From assembly GCA_014656495.1 (NCBI GenBank), contig BNCN01000010.1, forward strand, positions 1-64,000: DNA of 64,000 nucleotides. Direction: 5' to 3'. The translations under genes and the position numbers were made by a program. The DNA comes from Comamonas sp. KCTC 72670. GTDB lineage: Bacteria > Myxococcota > Myxococcia > Myxococcales > Myxococcaceae. Shown piece after piece: positions 55,276 to 63,640 of the stretch. Under the pieces are notes generated by a model. It was not told where the DNA came from. It searched no databases and saw only the letters and a list, made by a program, of their open reading frames with translations. Numbering within the stretch: position 1 is the stretch's first letter; the number at the start of each line of letters is the position of its first letter.

Positions 55276-55299
55276 GCGGGTTCGATTCCCGCCGCCTCC
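55276..55299 (+). other. tRNA/tmRNA 3'-end-like remnant, possible attachment site
   Basis: A perfect T-arm (GCGGG TTCGATT CCCGC) is followed by an acceptor 3' strand CGCCTCC at 55276-55299. No CCA follows directly. No 5' half (GGAGGCG) or D/anticodon arm lies upstream, so it is only a 3' fragment. The 24 bases resemble the 3' end of bacterial tmRNA, a common integration site. It may mark an attL/attR of an old genomic island. No integrase gene is near. Confidence 0.5.
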
Positions 55300-55308
55300 G
55301 ATCCAGGA

Positions 55309-55959
55309 TCAGGGCGAATCCTCCACGACAGGCTCAGGGCTCATGCGGACGGTGGTCACCTTCCGCAGCTGCCCTGAGCCATTGCAGCCTGTCTTAGCCA
55401 GGACGGGGCTGTTGTTGGCCCTACCGTCATTGACGATGTCCCGTGACAGCGCGTCGCCCTGCGCCTGCGTCGTCAGCCGGTAGAAGCCATTGGCCTCCGG
55501 AGTCAGCTTCCACATTTGCCCCGAGTAGTCGCCCGACATGGCGAGGATGGGCAGGTTGTTGGCCTTGCCGTCAGAGAGAATGTCCAGCGACATGCCCTTG
55601 CCCTGCCACAGGGTCGTCAGCCGATAGTAGCAACGGGCGTCGAAGGCAACGGGCATCGGCGGCGGGGCGGAGTTCGTGGGCGAAGTGTCTGTCGTGGTCG
55701 GGGGCACCTGCCACACTTGCTGGAGCAGCGCGAGCATGTCCGGGTCGTGCCTGCCCAGCTCTTCACAGGTGAAGGGATAGAAGTCGTTGCGGCCAAATCT
55801 AGCGCATCCAGCTTTCGGAAACGTGGTACGTCGCCTCGGCGCCTCATTGGGATAGGGCGGCGACAGCCACAACGTCACCTTGCGGAGCTGGCCGCGGAGG
55901 CTACGCCAGCCAATGCCAGGGCTGCCAGGAGGAGCCATTGGGGTGAGGGCATGCCGCAT
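55309..55959 (-). pseudogene. Ricin-type lectin-domain protein, probably frameshifted after its signal peptide
   Basis: The main frame encodes a C-terminal RICIN-like beta-trefoil part with two tandem units (CYYRLTTLWQGKGMSLDIL..GQMWKL and FYRLTTQAQGDALSRDI..GQLRKV). The N-terminus in this frame has no signal peptide. A typical signal (MPSPQWLLLAALALAGVASA) begins at 55952 in the adjacent frame and stops about 25 codons later, near 55880. Joining the frames by a small shift would give a secreted carbohydrate-binding protein. The gene is therefore likely broken or the start is misplaced. Confidence 0.6.
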
Positions 55960-56225
55960 CCTACGCCCCTCGCCCCCTCCTCCGGAATGCCACGCTTCAA
56001 ACCTGTCCGGACATGTCCAGGACATGTCCGGACGCCGTTCAGGACAGGCGTGAGCCGTGGCGAGGGTGGGCGCAACGACACGCTCGGAGACAGAGCAGCG
56101 CGAGTGAGCCCACGCGTCGGATTGTCCTAGGCACCGTCCGCGGTGCTCCTCCTCTGGCATTTACCTTGCTCAAGGGCCGCCCGACCGCGTTCCGCGGTCG
56201 GAAGTCATTCCGAGGAGCCCCCCGA

Positions 56226-58496
56226 ATGAGCCCAAGAAAAAAGCCGCTCGCGTCTCCCGCAGCCTCCCCTCGTCCTGTCCGCAGCGCGGGGCTGAGTGCC
56301 CTCTTCATGGGCCTCGTCGCGCTGAGCACCAGTTGCGGCGAAGCGGAAGGCGCGAGCGAGGAGGTTGCGCGCGCCTCGTCCACGAGGCAGCCCCTGGCTG
56401 CGCCGGTCTCGCCGCTGCAACCCCGCCTCGCCGCCGAGAAGAACGCGGGCTTGAGCCTGCCCGCGGAGACGCGGGTGGAGCGCGTGGTGGTGAAGTTCCA
56501 CGAGGGCACCCACGTGCGCCTTCGGAGCAACAGCCTCACCGCGCTGCCCGCCGAGCGTGATGCATCCGAGCGCGGACTGCTCGCCGGTCGCGGTCTGAGT
56601 CAGCACCAGTTGGAGTCGGACATGAAAGCCGCCCAGGCGCTGCTGGAGCGCCCCCCCCGCACCAGCGGGCTGGCCCGGCTGTTCCAGGAGGACGAGGCGC
56701 TGCTGGAGGCCCGTAAGCAACAGGGCGAGACGGCCAGCGGGCGGCAGCTCGCGGACCTCAACCTCTATTACGACGTGTCGCTGCCCCAGGGCACGCGCGC
56801 CGAGCAGGTGAAGGCGCTGGTGGACGCCCTCAACGCCCTGGAGAGCGTGGAGGTGGCCTATGTCCAGCCTCCGGCGGAGCCGGCCATGGTGGACTTCGGA
56901 ATGGATGACAGGCTGCGTGGCTTGCTGTCCGCGACCAGCGCCCCGCCCATCACCCCACTCTTCGAAGGCGACCAGGGCTACCTCCACGCCGCGCCCATCG
57001 GCATCGACGCCCGATTCGCCTGGAGCGTCCAGGGCGGCAGGGGTACGGGCGTGAGGGTCGTCGACATCGAGGGCGGTTGGCGCACCACCCATGAGGACCT
57101 GCCCGGCCTCTTCTACCAAGGCGGGGCGCAAATCGACAGCCTGAGCTGGCGCAACCACGGCACCGCCGTGCTCGGGCAAATCGTCGGCGTGCGCAACAAC
57201 TATGGCGTGACGGGCATCGCCGATTTGGCCCAGGCGGGTGTGTCCAGCATTGGCAATCAGAGTTCGGCGAGCGCCATCTTCAACGCGGCCAGCGCCGTTG
57301 GCCCTGGGGGCGTCATCCTCATCGAGCTGCACGCACCCGGCCCCCAGAGCCGGTCGCACTGCAGCTGCAACGCCGTGCAGTGCAACTACGTCGCCATGGA
57401 GTACTGGCAGGCCGACTACGACGCCATCGCTACGGCGACCGCCAACGGTGTCACCGTGGTGGAGGCAGCGGGCAACGGCAGCGTCAACCTGGATGACGCT
57501 GTCTATGGCGGCCGCTTCAACCGGTCCCTCCGGGATTCAGGCGCCATTCTCGTGGGTGCCAGCACGTCCTTGTCGCGCGCGCCCATGTGCTGGACCAACC
57601 ATGGCTCCCGCGTGGACGTGCATGGCTGGGGCGAGAACGTGGTGACGACGGGCTATGGAGACCTGTTCGGCGCCGCCCTGGGCGAGGACCGGTACTACAC
57701 GGCCTACTTCAGCGGCACCTCGAGCGCCTCTCCCATCGTCACGGGCGCGGTCGCCAGCCTCCAGGGTACGGCGCGGGCCCGGGGCTTCGGCACGCTGGCG
57801 CCGCGCGACATCCGCGGCCTCCTGGCCACCACCGGCACGCCCCAGGCGCCGGACTCACGCCACATCGGCCCCCTGCCCGACCTGCGACGGGCGTTCATGC
57901 AACTCGCGCCGGCCACCTGCAAGCAACTCAAGAACCTCAACCCCTCATTGGGCGATGGCGAGTACATCCTCTACCTCAACAACAATGCCGCTTTGCCCTG
58001 GCGAGCCTGGTGCCACGGAATGGCCGGCACCCCCACCGAGTACCTGACGCTGTCGCAGGCGGCCACCACCAACTTCTCTCAGTACACCGCGGGCGGCGCC
58101 TCGCCCGGCACCGACGTGTTCACCTACTACGCCAAGGTGCGCATCGACCCGGTCACCCTGCAGGTGAATACGTCCGACCAGACGTTCTCCACGTCCTGGG
58201 GACAGCTCATCCACGGCCCCACCACGGTGACCTCCATGCCATACGCCTCGGCCATGTCCTGCGACTGGGAGCCCGTGGGCAAGGCCAACATCGACCTGCG
58301 CGGCACCCCCTTCGCTGTAGCGCCTGACCAGTTCCGTGTGATGGGCTGGAACGCAGTCGGAGAGACGTACGCCAGCCCGGACGGGCGATGGGTCGATCTG
58401 ATCGGCGGCGGTTACTGCGGCTGGAACTCGCTCATCGACAGCAACGACCCCTACAACCAGCGAGGCGGCTACCTGAAGCTGGTCTACAGCCCGTAG
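56226..58496 (+). CDS. Subtilisin-family protease with C-terminal GON domain
   Basis: A 756-residue secreted protease with a lipoprotein-type signal (LVALSTSC, C37). A propeptide region is followed by the S8 catalytic domain: D280 (VRVVDIEGG), H311 (RNHGTAVLG), AAGNGS and S499 (SGTSSASP). The C-terminal 190 residues are a GON-like domain: DGEYILYLNNNAALPWRAWC, then TPTEYLTL, and later SCDWEP, matching the cysteine and tryptophan pattern of ADAMTS-type GON domains. The ATG at 56226 has GAGGAG eight bases upstream. A hairpin follows. Function: likely extracellular proteolysis by a predatory myxobacterium. Confidence 0.85.
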   Translation: MSPRKKPLASPAASPRPVRSAGLSALFMGLVALSTSCGEAEGASEEVARASSTRQPLAAPVSPLQPRLAAEKNAGLSLPAETRVERVVVKFHEGTHVRLRSNSLTALPAERDASERGLLAGRGLSQHQLESDMKAAQALLERPPRTSGLARLFQEDEALLEARKQQGETASGRQLADLNLYYDVSLPQGTRAEQVKALVDALNALESVEVAYVQPPAEPAMVDFGMDDRLRGLLSATSAPPITPLFEGDQGYLHAAPIGIDARFAWSVQGGRGTGVRVVDIEGGWRTTHEDLPGLFYQGGAQIDSLSWRNHGTAVLGQIVGVRNNYGVTGIADLAQAGVSSIGNQSSASAIFNAASAVGPGGVILIELHAPGPQSRSHCSCNAVQCNYVAMEYWQADYDAIATATANGVTVVEAAGNGSVNLDDAVYGGRFNRSLRDSGAILVGASTSLSRAPMCWTNHGSRVDVHGWGENVVTTGYGDLFGAALGEDRYYTAYFSGTSSASPIVTGAVASLQGTARARGFGTLAPRDIRGLLATTGTPQAPDSRHIGPLPDLRRAFMQLAPATCKQLKNLNPSLGDGEYILYLNNNAALPWRAWCHGMAGTPTEYLTLSQAATTNFSQYTAGGASPGTDVFTYYAKVRIDPVTLQVNTSDQTFSTSWGQLIHGPTTVTSMPYASAMSCDWEPVGKANIDLRGTPFAVAPDQFRVMGWNAVGETYASPDGRWVDLIGGGYCGWNSLIDSNDPYNQRGGYLKLVYSP

Positions 58497-58513
58497 AAGT
58501 CGTGTCCCGCATG

Positions 58514-58542
58514 GAGCCAGCGAGGCTGTGACTCGCTGGCTC
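58514..58542 (+). terminator. Hairpin terminator after the GON-domain protease
   Basis: 11-bp inverted repeat GAGCCAGCGAG / CTCGCTGGCTC with a 7-base loop, 17 bases after the stop. It lacks a U-tract. Confidence 0.5.
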
Positions 58543-58642
58543 ACGCCTCTGTGGGCTCGCTCGGGTCCTTCTTGCCGGTGGCCAGGCCCACTGCCGCCCG
58601 GGCTCAGCGGGCCCGGTTCCCTCCCCTGTCCCCACCGTTCCC

Positions 58643-59554
58643 TCAGGTCAGCTCCGTGAGCAGTTGCGCGAGGAAGTCACCCAACGCCTTCACCTTGGGC
58701 GGCGTGGGACGCGCGGGCGGCCACACCAGCCACAAGGCGCCCCGCTCCACCATGTGCTCGCGCAGCACCGGGCGCAGCGTGCCGTCCCTCAGCTCAGGGA
58801 GCGCCATCAACTCCATCACCTGGGCAACGCCCAGTCCGGCCTTCGCCGCCTGCACCACCGCTTCGCCGTTGTTGAAGGTGAAGGTCTCCGGGATGCGGGG
58901 CGCTGAAGAACCAGGGGCCTGCCGCAAGGCCCAGGCCTCGACACGCCCGGTGGAGGCGAACCGGTAGCGGATGCAGTCGTGCCGCGGCAGGTCCTCCACC
59001 GACTGGGGGGCGCCTCGGGCCTGGAGGTAACCAGGTGACGCGCAGAGGATGAAGCGCTTGGGCATGAAGCGGCGCCGCATCAACGTGGAGTCCGCCAGCT
59101 CGCCGCAGCGCACGGCGGCGTCGAGCCCCTCTCCCACGACGTCCACGACCTGGTCGTCCAGGTCCAGCCGCAAGTCCAACCCCGGGTAGGCCTTGCGGAA
59201 GCGGGGCAGCGCCGGAATCAACATCCGCAGGCCCACGAACTCCGGAACGGAGACGCGCAGCCTCCCCCGGGGCGAGCGGAGCTCTCGGGCGAGGTCCGTC
59301 TCCGCCTCGCTCAGCTCTTCGAGGATGCGCACGCACCGTTCATAGAAGCGCGTTCCCGGCTCGGTCAGGTGGATGCGGCGCGTGGTGCGCTGGAAGAGTC
59401 GGGCGCCCAGCCGTTCCTCCAAGCGCGCCACGCTCTTGCTCGCCGCCGAAGGCGTGATTCCCAAGGCCCGCGCCGCCAGCGCGAAGCTGCGCGCCTCCGC
59501 GACACGGACGAACACCCCAATGGCCGAAAGGCTCTCCATCCGCCCGGACTCCAT
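58643..59554 (-). CDS. LysR-type transcriptional regulator
   Basis: A 303-residue LTTR. The N-terminal winged HTH is FVRVAEARSFALAARALGITPSAASKSVARLEERLG, split here as two blocks: FVRVAEARSFALAARAL and SAASKSVARLEERLGARLFQ; the substrate-binding domain follows (residues about 90-290). It is divergently arranged with a hydrolase gene and has an 8-bp inverted repeat directly upstream (59555-59574), consistent with autoregulation and control of the hydrolase. The first ATG (59554) is retained; the second at 59539 is possible. The inducer is unknown. Confidence 0.9.
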   Translation of the reverse strand: MESGRMESLSAIGVFVRVAEARSFALAARALGITPSAASKSVARLEERLGARLFQRTTRRIHLTEPGTRFYERCVRILEELSEAETDLARELRSPRGRLRVSVPEFVGLRMLIPALPRFRKAYPGLDLRLDLDDQVVDVVGEGLDAAVRCGELADSTLMRRRFMPKRFILCASPGYLQARGAPQSVEDLPRHDCIRYRFASTGRVEAWALRQAPGSSAPRIPETFTFNNGEAVVQAAKAGLGVAQVMELMALPELRDGTLRPVLREHMVERGALWLVWPPARPTPPKVKALGDFLAQLLTELT

Positions 59555-59574
59555 TCATGACTTCTGAGTCATGA
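59555..59574. promoter_or_regulatory. Putative LysR operator (inverted repeat)
   Basis: TCATGACT-TCTG-AGTCATGA, a perfect 8-bp inverted repeat with a 4-base spacer, lying between the LysR gene start and the divergent hydrolase. Its location and symmetry are as expected for a LysR-type binding site. Confidence 0.6.
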
Positions 59575-59644
59575 GTAAGATGTCAGAGCGCGGCGTTTCG
59601 CGCACGGCTTTTTCGCCGCATGAAGAGGCCTGGAGGAATCGCCC

Positions 59645-60556
59645 ATGACGCATGCCAGCCCGACGCCCCGCATCTCCCGCCGACGCATCCTGCAAGCGAG
59701 CGCCGCGCTCCCCGCCGTAGCCTGCGTGTCCCGAGAGGCACGGCCCCTCCCGCCGCCATCCCCCGTCCACTTCACCCAGCACCGCTTCACCTCCGCGGAT
59801 GGCACCTCGCTGTCCTACTTCCGGCACGGCGAAGGGCCACCGCTGGTGTGGATCCACGGCGCGCTCAGCCTGTGGAGCGACTGGCGCGACGCCGTCAGGC
59901 ACCTGTCCCCTGGCTTCACCCACTACGTCCTGGAGCGCCGTGGACGGGGCTACAGCGCGGACGGCGCCACCTACAGCCTGGAGCGCGAGGTGGAGGACGT
60001 GCTCGCCCTGATGAAGCGCGCAGGCCCGGACGCGGCGCTGTTCGGCCACTCCTACGGCGGCGTCCTGGCCCTGGAGGCCGCACGTCAGGTGGCGCCCGCG
60101 AAGCTGCTGCTCTACGAGCCCCCCTTCCCCATCACCCAGCCCGTCAGTGGCCCGGCGTTGGCGGAGTTCGAGCGGGCCCTGTCCCAGGAAGGACCGGACG
60201 CGGCGCTCGTCGTGTTCAACCGCGAGGTGCTGCACACACCCGAGCCGGAGCTGGAGGCGTTTCGCCAGACGCCGCAGTGGTCGCGGCAGGTGGAGATGAC
60301 GCCCCGCTTCGCCCGGGAACTGCGCGCCCTGGAAGGGCTGCCCCTGGGCCTGGAGGCGTACCGCGAGGTGCGGCTGCCCACGCTCGTCCTGTTGGGAGCG
60401 CGGAGCCCGGAGGTGCTGCTGGCACAGCCCTGCCGGGCGCTCGTCACTGCGTTGGCGAACGCGCGGCTGAGCGTCCTGGCCGGGCAGGGCCACGTCGCCC
60501 ACGTCACCGCGCCCGCTCTGCTGGCGCGCGAGGTCTCCGCGTTCCTCCGCGAATAG
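59645..60556 (+). CDS. Tat-signal alpha/beta hydrolase
   Basis: A 303-residue alpha/beta hydrolase with an N-terminal twin-arginine signal (ISRRRILQASAALPAVAC), which may end in a lipobox cysteine. Core motifs are WIHGALSLWSDW (oxyanion), FGHSYGGVLAL (nucleophile elbow), and a C-terminal GQGHVAHV histidine. The usual acid-loop aspartate is not obvious (LVLLGARSPEVLL), so the third triad residue may lie elsewhere. The ATG at 59645 has GGAGG upstream. It is divergent from the LysR gene and probably regulated by it. Substrate unknown. Confidence 0.83.
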   Translation: MTHASPTPRISRRRILQASAALPAVACVSREARPLPPPSPVHFTQHRFTSADGTSLSYFRHGEGPPLVWIHGALSLWSDWRDAVRHLSPGFTHYVLERRGRGYSADGATYSLEREVEDVLALMKRAGPDAALFGHSYGGVLALEAARQVAPAKLLLYEPPFPITQPVSGPALAEFERALSQEGPDAALVVFNREVLHTPEPELEAFRQTPQWSRQVEMTPRFARELRALEGLPLGLEAYREVRLPTLVLLGARSPEVLLAQPCRALVTALANARLSVLAGQGHVAHVTAPALLAREVSAFLRE

Positions 60557-60592
60557 CGCGCGACGGCGTCGGTCCGCGACGCCGCCAGCGCC

Positions 60593-61078
60593 TCAGCCGA
60601 GGTCAGGAGACGACACGAGCGCGTCGAGCTGGTCCATCGTCGCGCGCATGCCGTGCTCCATGCCCGACGCGATGACGGCCTCCCGCACCTCCTTCGACGG
60701 ATACAACTCACGTGAGACCAGGTGTGTCTTGCCTTCACGCTCGTCGAAGGTGACGGTGATGACGACGGAACCTGCGTCCGCCATCGGCTCGAAGACCTGC
60801 GTGTACACGAGCCGAGAAGGCGAAGTGATTTCGGTGTACTGGCCGGAGAAGGCAGCCTCGCTGCCGTCCGGATTGCGCAGCACGTAGCGGAAGGCACCGC
60901 CAACGCGCACGTCCGCCTCGCAGCTCACCATGGTGACGCAGAGCGACTTGGGGGCCCACCAGCGCTTCACCAGGTCCGCGCGGGTCCACGCGTCGAACAC
61001 GATGCGCGCAGGCGCGTTGAACTTGCGAGAAATGACGATGGTGCGGTCCGACTCCAACTCCATTGAGGTAAGGCTCAT
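60593..61078 (-). CDS. AHSA1/SRPBCC-family protein
   Basis: A 161-residue small-molecule-binding or Aha1-like protein. It starts with DRTIVISRKFNAPARIVFDAWTR-type sequence, followed by RWWAPKSLCVTMVSCEADVR and TVTFDEREGKTHLVSRELYP, the typical SRPBCC signature. The last helix has SGMEHGMRATMDQL. The ATG at 61078 has GAAGGG upstream. It is 4 bases after the ArsR-type regulator, a common pairing in which the regulator controls the AHSA1 gene. Confidence 0.88.
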   Translation of the reverse strand: MSLTSMELESDRTIVISRKFNAPARIVFDAWTRADLVKRWWAPKSLCVTMVSCEADVRVGGAFRYVLRNPDGSEAAFSGQYTEITSPSRLVYTQVFEPMADAGSVVITVTFDEREGKTHLVSRELYPSKEVREAVIASGMEHGMRATMDQLDALVSSPDLG

Positions 61079-61082
61079 CGCT

Positions 61083-61454
61083 TCATCCCTTCTTCTTTCG
61101 AGCATGGGGCTGCGCTGTTTCAGTGTCCTGTGCCTTGAGTTCCTCGATGACGGAGTCGAGCTGTCCCAGACGCTCGTCCCAGACATCAAGGTAGCGCTCC
61201 AGCCACGCGCTCAGCTCGCGCAACGGCTCGGGCCGCAGTCCGTAGAGGCGCTGTTGGGCACGCGCCTCCACGTCCACCAGCCCGGCTTCCTTCAGCACGC
61301 GCAGGTGCTTCGACACCTGCGGTTGGTTCAGGTGCAGCGCTTCTCCAATGGCACCCACCGAGCGGGCCCCGCCCAACAGGTACTCCACGATGCGAAAGCG
61401 GTTCGGGTCGGCGAGCGCCGTGAAGGTCTCAATCACGAGGCATATATTCCCCAT
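61083..61454 (-). CDS. ArsR-family transcriptional regulator
   Basis: A 123-residue winged-helix repressor. It has TFTALADPNRFRIVEYLLGG, the recognition-helix region LNQPQVSKHLRVLKEAGLVD and RAQQRLYGLRPEPLRELSAW. Two cysteine-free helices follow, so metal sensing is not suggested; it belongs to the type paired with AHSA1 genes. ATG at 61454 chosen; further starts are possible. Near the start two direct repeats GGAATAT (61448-61470 region) may form an operator. Confidence 0.85.
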   Translation of the reverse strand: MGNICLVIETFTALADPNRFRIVEYLLGGARSVGAIGEALHLNQPQVSKHLRVLKEAGLVDVEARAQQRLYGLRPEPLRELSAWLERYLDVWDERLGQLDSVIEELKAQDTETAQPHARKKKG

Positions 61455-61767
61455 GGAGCATATTCCCGTCAAGAAATATTACCTCCCGCGGGTGGCGGCT
61501 GCGGTGATGGCATTTGCCAGTCCCACGCCGAGTCGAGCACGTCGTGCCTCAATGACTGCTCGCGGCCAGGGTGCTTCTCGCCCGGCGCCCCCTGAGCAGG
61601 CATCCGAAGTCACTGCCATTGCAGGCAATTTGACGCGGCGCTCCACCCCGCCGCTGTCAAGCTTTCCAGCCTACCACCCCAGGGTTACAGCCAGATTTTC
61701 GGGGCAAGGGTTATTGGTCGGGGATATCCTCACACACCCCACGGGGTTGCCTGACAAGGAGAGGCGG
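61455..61767 (+). other. Intergenic region between ArsR and LuxR-type genes
   Basis: A 313-base divergent region without a credible gene. It holds direct repeats of the GGAATAT type next to the arsR start and AAGGAGAGG just before the LuxR-type gene. The rest shows no clear promoter boxes. Confidence 0.55.
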
Positions 61768-62862
61768 ATGTTCAACCCGACAGACTTCAGCGCTCGCGAA
61801 CTCATGGTCCGGGAGCGGGTCACCGGAGACCTCTACAGCTCACTGTCCATTCCGAGGGTCCTCGAAGCCAGTCGCGCGTCGCTTCTCGAATTCGTCCAGG
61901 CCGATTCCCTGGCCCTGTGCCTCATGCGCACCGCGCCTACGCTCGACTTCCGCTGGCACGTCCCGGGCTACGCCATTCCCATTCTCGAGGACTATGCCGG
62001 CATCGCCGAACACGACTTCCTCCGGGACCCCATCCTCGCGAAGCCCGGCGTGCCCATCTGCGATACGCAGCTTCTCACGCGCACGGAGTACGAACGGACC
62101 CTCGTCTACCAGCGCAGCCTGGAGCTGGCTCCTCGGTTCGAGCACATCATGGCCGCCCTGGTGCCCATCCGCCCCGGTCTCGTCGGAGCCCTCGCGTTCT
62201 ACCGGCACGAGCGACACCCGTTCGAAGCCAAGAGCAACACCGCCCTCGCCGGCCTCATCCAGCACCTGTCGCAATCCCTGGCCAACTGCCAAGTCTACCA
62301 AGACATGACCGCTGGGGCTCAGCTGCTCAAGGAGCTCTACCTCCGCAAGGACTCCGCCTTCATCCTCTGGGAGCCCCCTTCGCACGAGGTGTTCCGCTCC
62401 TCGTACGCCACCACCCTGCTGGAGCGCTGGTTCCTCCCGTCGGAAATCGACGCCTCCGGACTCCCGCATGTCTTGAAGGCGCGGCTGGACGCCCTGGTTC
62501 AGATGGACTCGGACGCGCGGCTCGGGAAGACCCTCTGGGTCCACAACCATCCGGATGGCTACCGCACGTGCCGGTTCCTCGAGCTGCCCGCCGGTGACGG
62601 CCCGCGCCAATGGGCCCTCCTGTTGAGCGAGATTCCCCACTCCATCCCACTCCCCGCGCACATGCAGGGCGCGCTCACGGCCCGCCAGATCGACATCGCG
62701 AAGGGCGTGCTCCGGAACTGGTCCAACGGGCAGATCGCCGAGGACCTCAACATCTCGGACCAGACGGTGAAGGCCCACCTGCGAACCATCTTCAAGGAGC
62801 TGGGCGTCGACAGCCGCGCCGACTTCCTCTACCAGGTGGCCCACCTCAGCAAGCCGGTGTGA
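61768..62862 (+). CDS. LuxR-family transcriptional regulator
   Basis: A 364-residue protein with a C-terminal LuxR-type HTH (TARQIDIAKGVLRNWSNGQI, then AEDLNISDQTVKAHLRTIFK ELGVDSR). The N-terminal two-thirds may form a GAF/PAS-like sensory domain (LLEFVQADSLALCLMRTAPT), with no obvious autoinducer motif. ATG at 61768 with AAGGAGAGG upstream is preferred to the longer open frame. No target is evident nearby. Its role and ligand are unknown. Confidence 0.82.
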   Translation: MFNPTDFSARELMVRERVTGDLYSSLSIPRVLEASRASLLEFVQADSLALCLMRTAPTLDFRWHVPGYAIPILEDYAGIAEHDFLRDPILAKPGVPICDTQLLTRTEYERTLVYQRSLELAPRFEHIMAALVPIRPGLVGALAFYRHERHPFEAKSNTALAGLIQHLSQSLANCQVYQDMTAGAQLLKELYLRKDSAFILWEPPSHEVFRSSYATTLLERWFLPSEIDASGLPHVLKARLDALVQMDSDARLGKTLWVHNHPDGYRTCRFLELPAGDGPRQWALLLSEIPHSIPLPAHMQGALTARQIDIAKGVLRNWSNGQIAEDLNISDQTVKAHLRTIFKELGVDSRADFLYQVAHLSKPV

Positions 62863-62929
62863 CGCGGCCCCCGGTCCCTCGCGACGGGTGAGCTGTACCG
62901 CGAGGGACCTCACGGGCGCGCAGGCGCCG

Positions 62930-63640
62930 CTACGTCGTGAAGGGGACGCTGGGGCCGCCGCCCTCACGGAAGATGCACGGGTAGACGCTCCGGGCGACGC
63001 GGGCCGAGAAGAGGATCGCCTCCTGGTCCTCCCGCTCCGTCAGCCCCGCGAAGATCCGCGCCATCTCCGCCACGTGGTCGCCGTCCAAAGCTCCGTGGCT
63101 GCGCAGGAACGTCACGGCCTTGTGGATGTTGGGAATGACGCCCGCGGCCTTCAGCCGCTCGGCCCACACGCCCGCCCGCGTCTGGGACAGGTACTCCAGC
63201 ACGTACGCGGTCCCCAGCGCCGCCGTCGGCACGCCCGAGCGGGACGTGAAGAAGTTCCACCCCGTATACGCCTCCACCGCCGGGCTCTTCGCCGCGGACT
63301 CCACGAACGCCTCCGAGCACCCCAGGTTCTTCAGGTCCGTCAGCAGCCACCGGTCGTGCCCCCGCTCCTCCTCGCCCTTCTGGATCAACAACTCCGCCAG
63401 CTCCGGGTGCCGCCCCTGCCGCTTCAGCCGCACGCCCGCCTCGCCGAGAATCGGCGTGCTCCAGCGAGCGTAGTGGTACGTCTGGACGAGGTAGTGGATG
63501 TAGCCCGCCTTATCCAGGGTGCCCTCCAGGAGCCGGCGGGCGTCAGGCTGCGCGTCCACCGCCGCCACCAGCGCTCGCGCCTCCACGTCCAGCGCCGCCA
63601 GCCAATTCGTCCCCACGTGGGTCTCCGCTTGAGTGTGCAC
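62930..63640 (-). CDS. Heme-oxygenase-fold iron-containing redox enzyme-like protein
   Basis: A 236-residue helical protein resembling the TenA/PqqC/heme-oxygenase-like diiron superfamily. Possible metal-binding sequences are QTYHYARWST, KGEEERGHDRWLL (E/H) and RSHGALDGDHVAEM. No substrate can be assigned. The GTG start at 63640 has AGGAG six bases upstream. It is monocistronic and convergent with the LuxR-type gene. Confidence 0.72.
   Translation of the reverse strand: MHTQAETHVGTNWLAALDVEARALVAAVDAQPDARRLLEGTLDKAGYIHYLVQTYHYARWSTPILGEAGVRLKRQGRHPELAELLIQKGEEERGHDRWLLTDLKNLGCSEAFVESAAKSPAVEAYTGWNFFTSRSGVPTAALGTAYVLEYLSQTRAGVWAERLKAAGVIPNIHKAVTFLRSHGALDGDHVAEMARIFAGLTEREDQEAILFSARVARSVYPCIFREGGGPSVPFTT

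Noticed and set aside
55200..55305. Complete tRNA or tmRNA gene
   Set aside because: Only the T-arm and 3' acceptor strand are present. No matching 5' acceptor, D or anticodon arm or CCA end is found.
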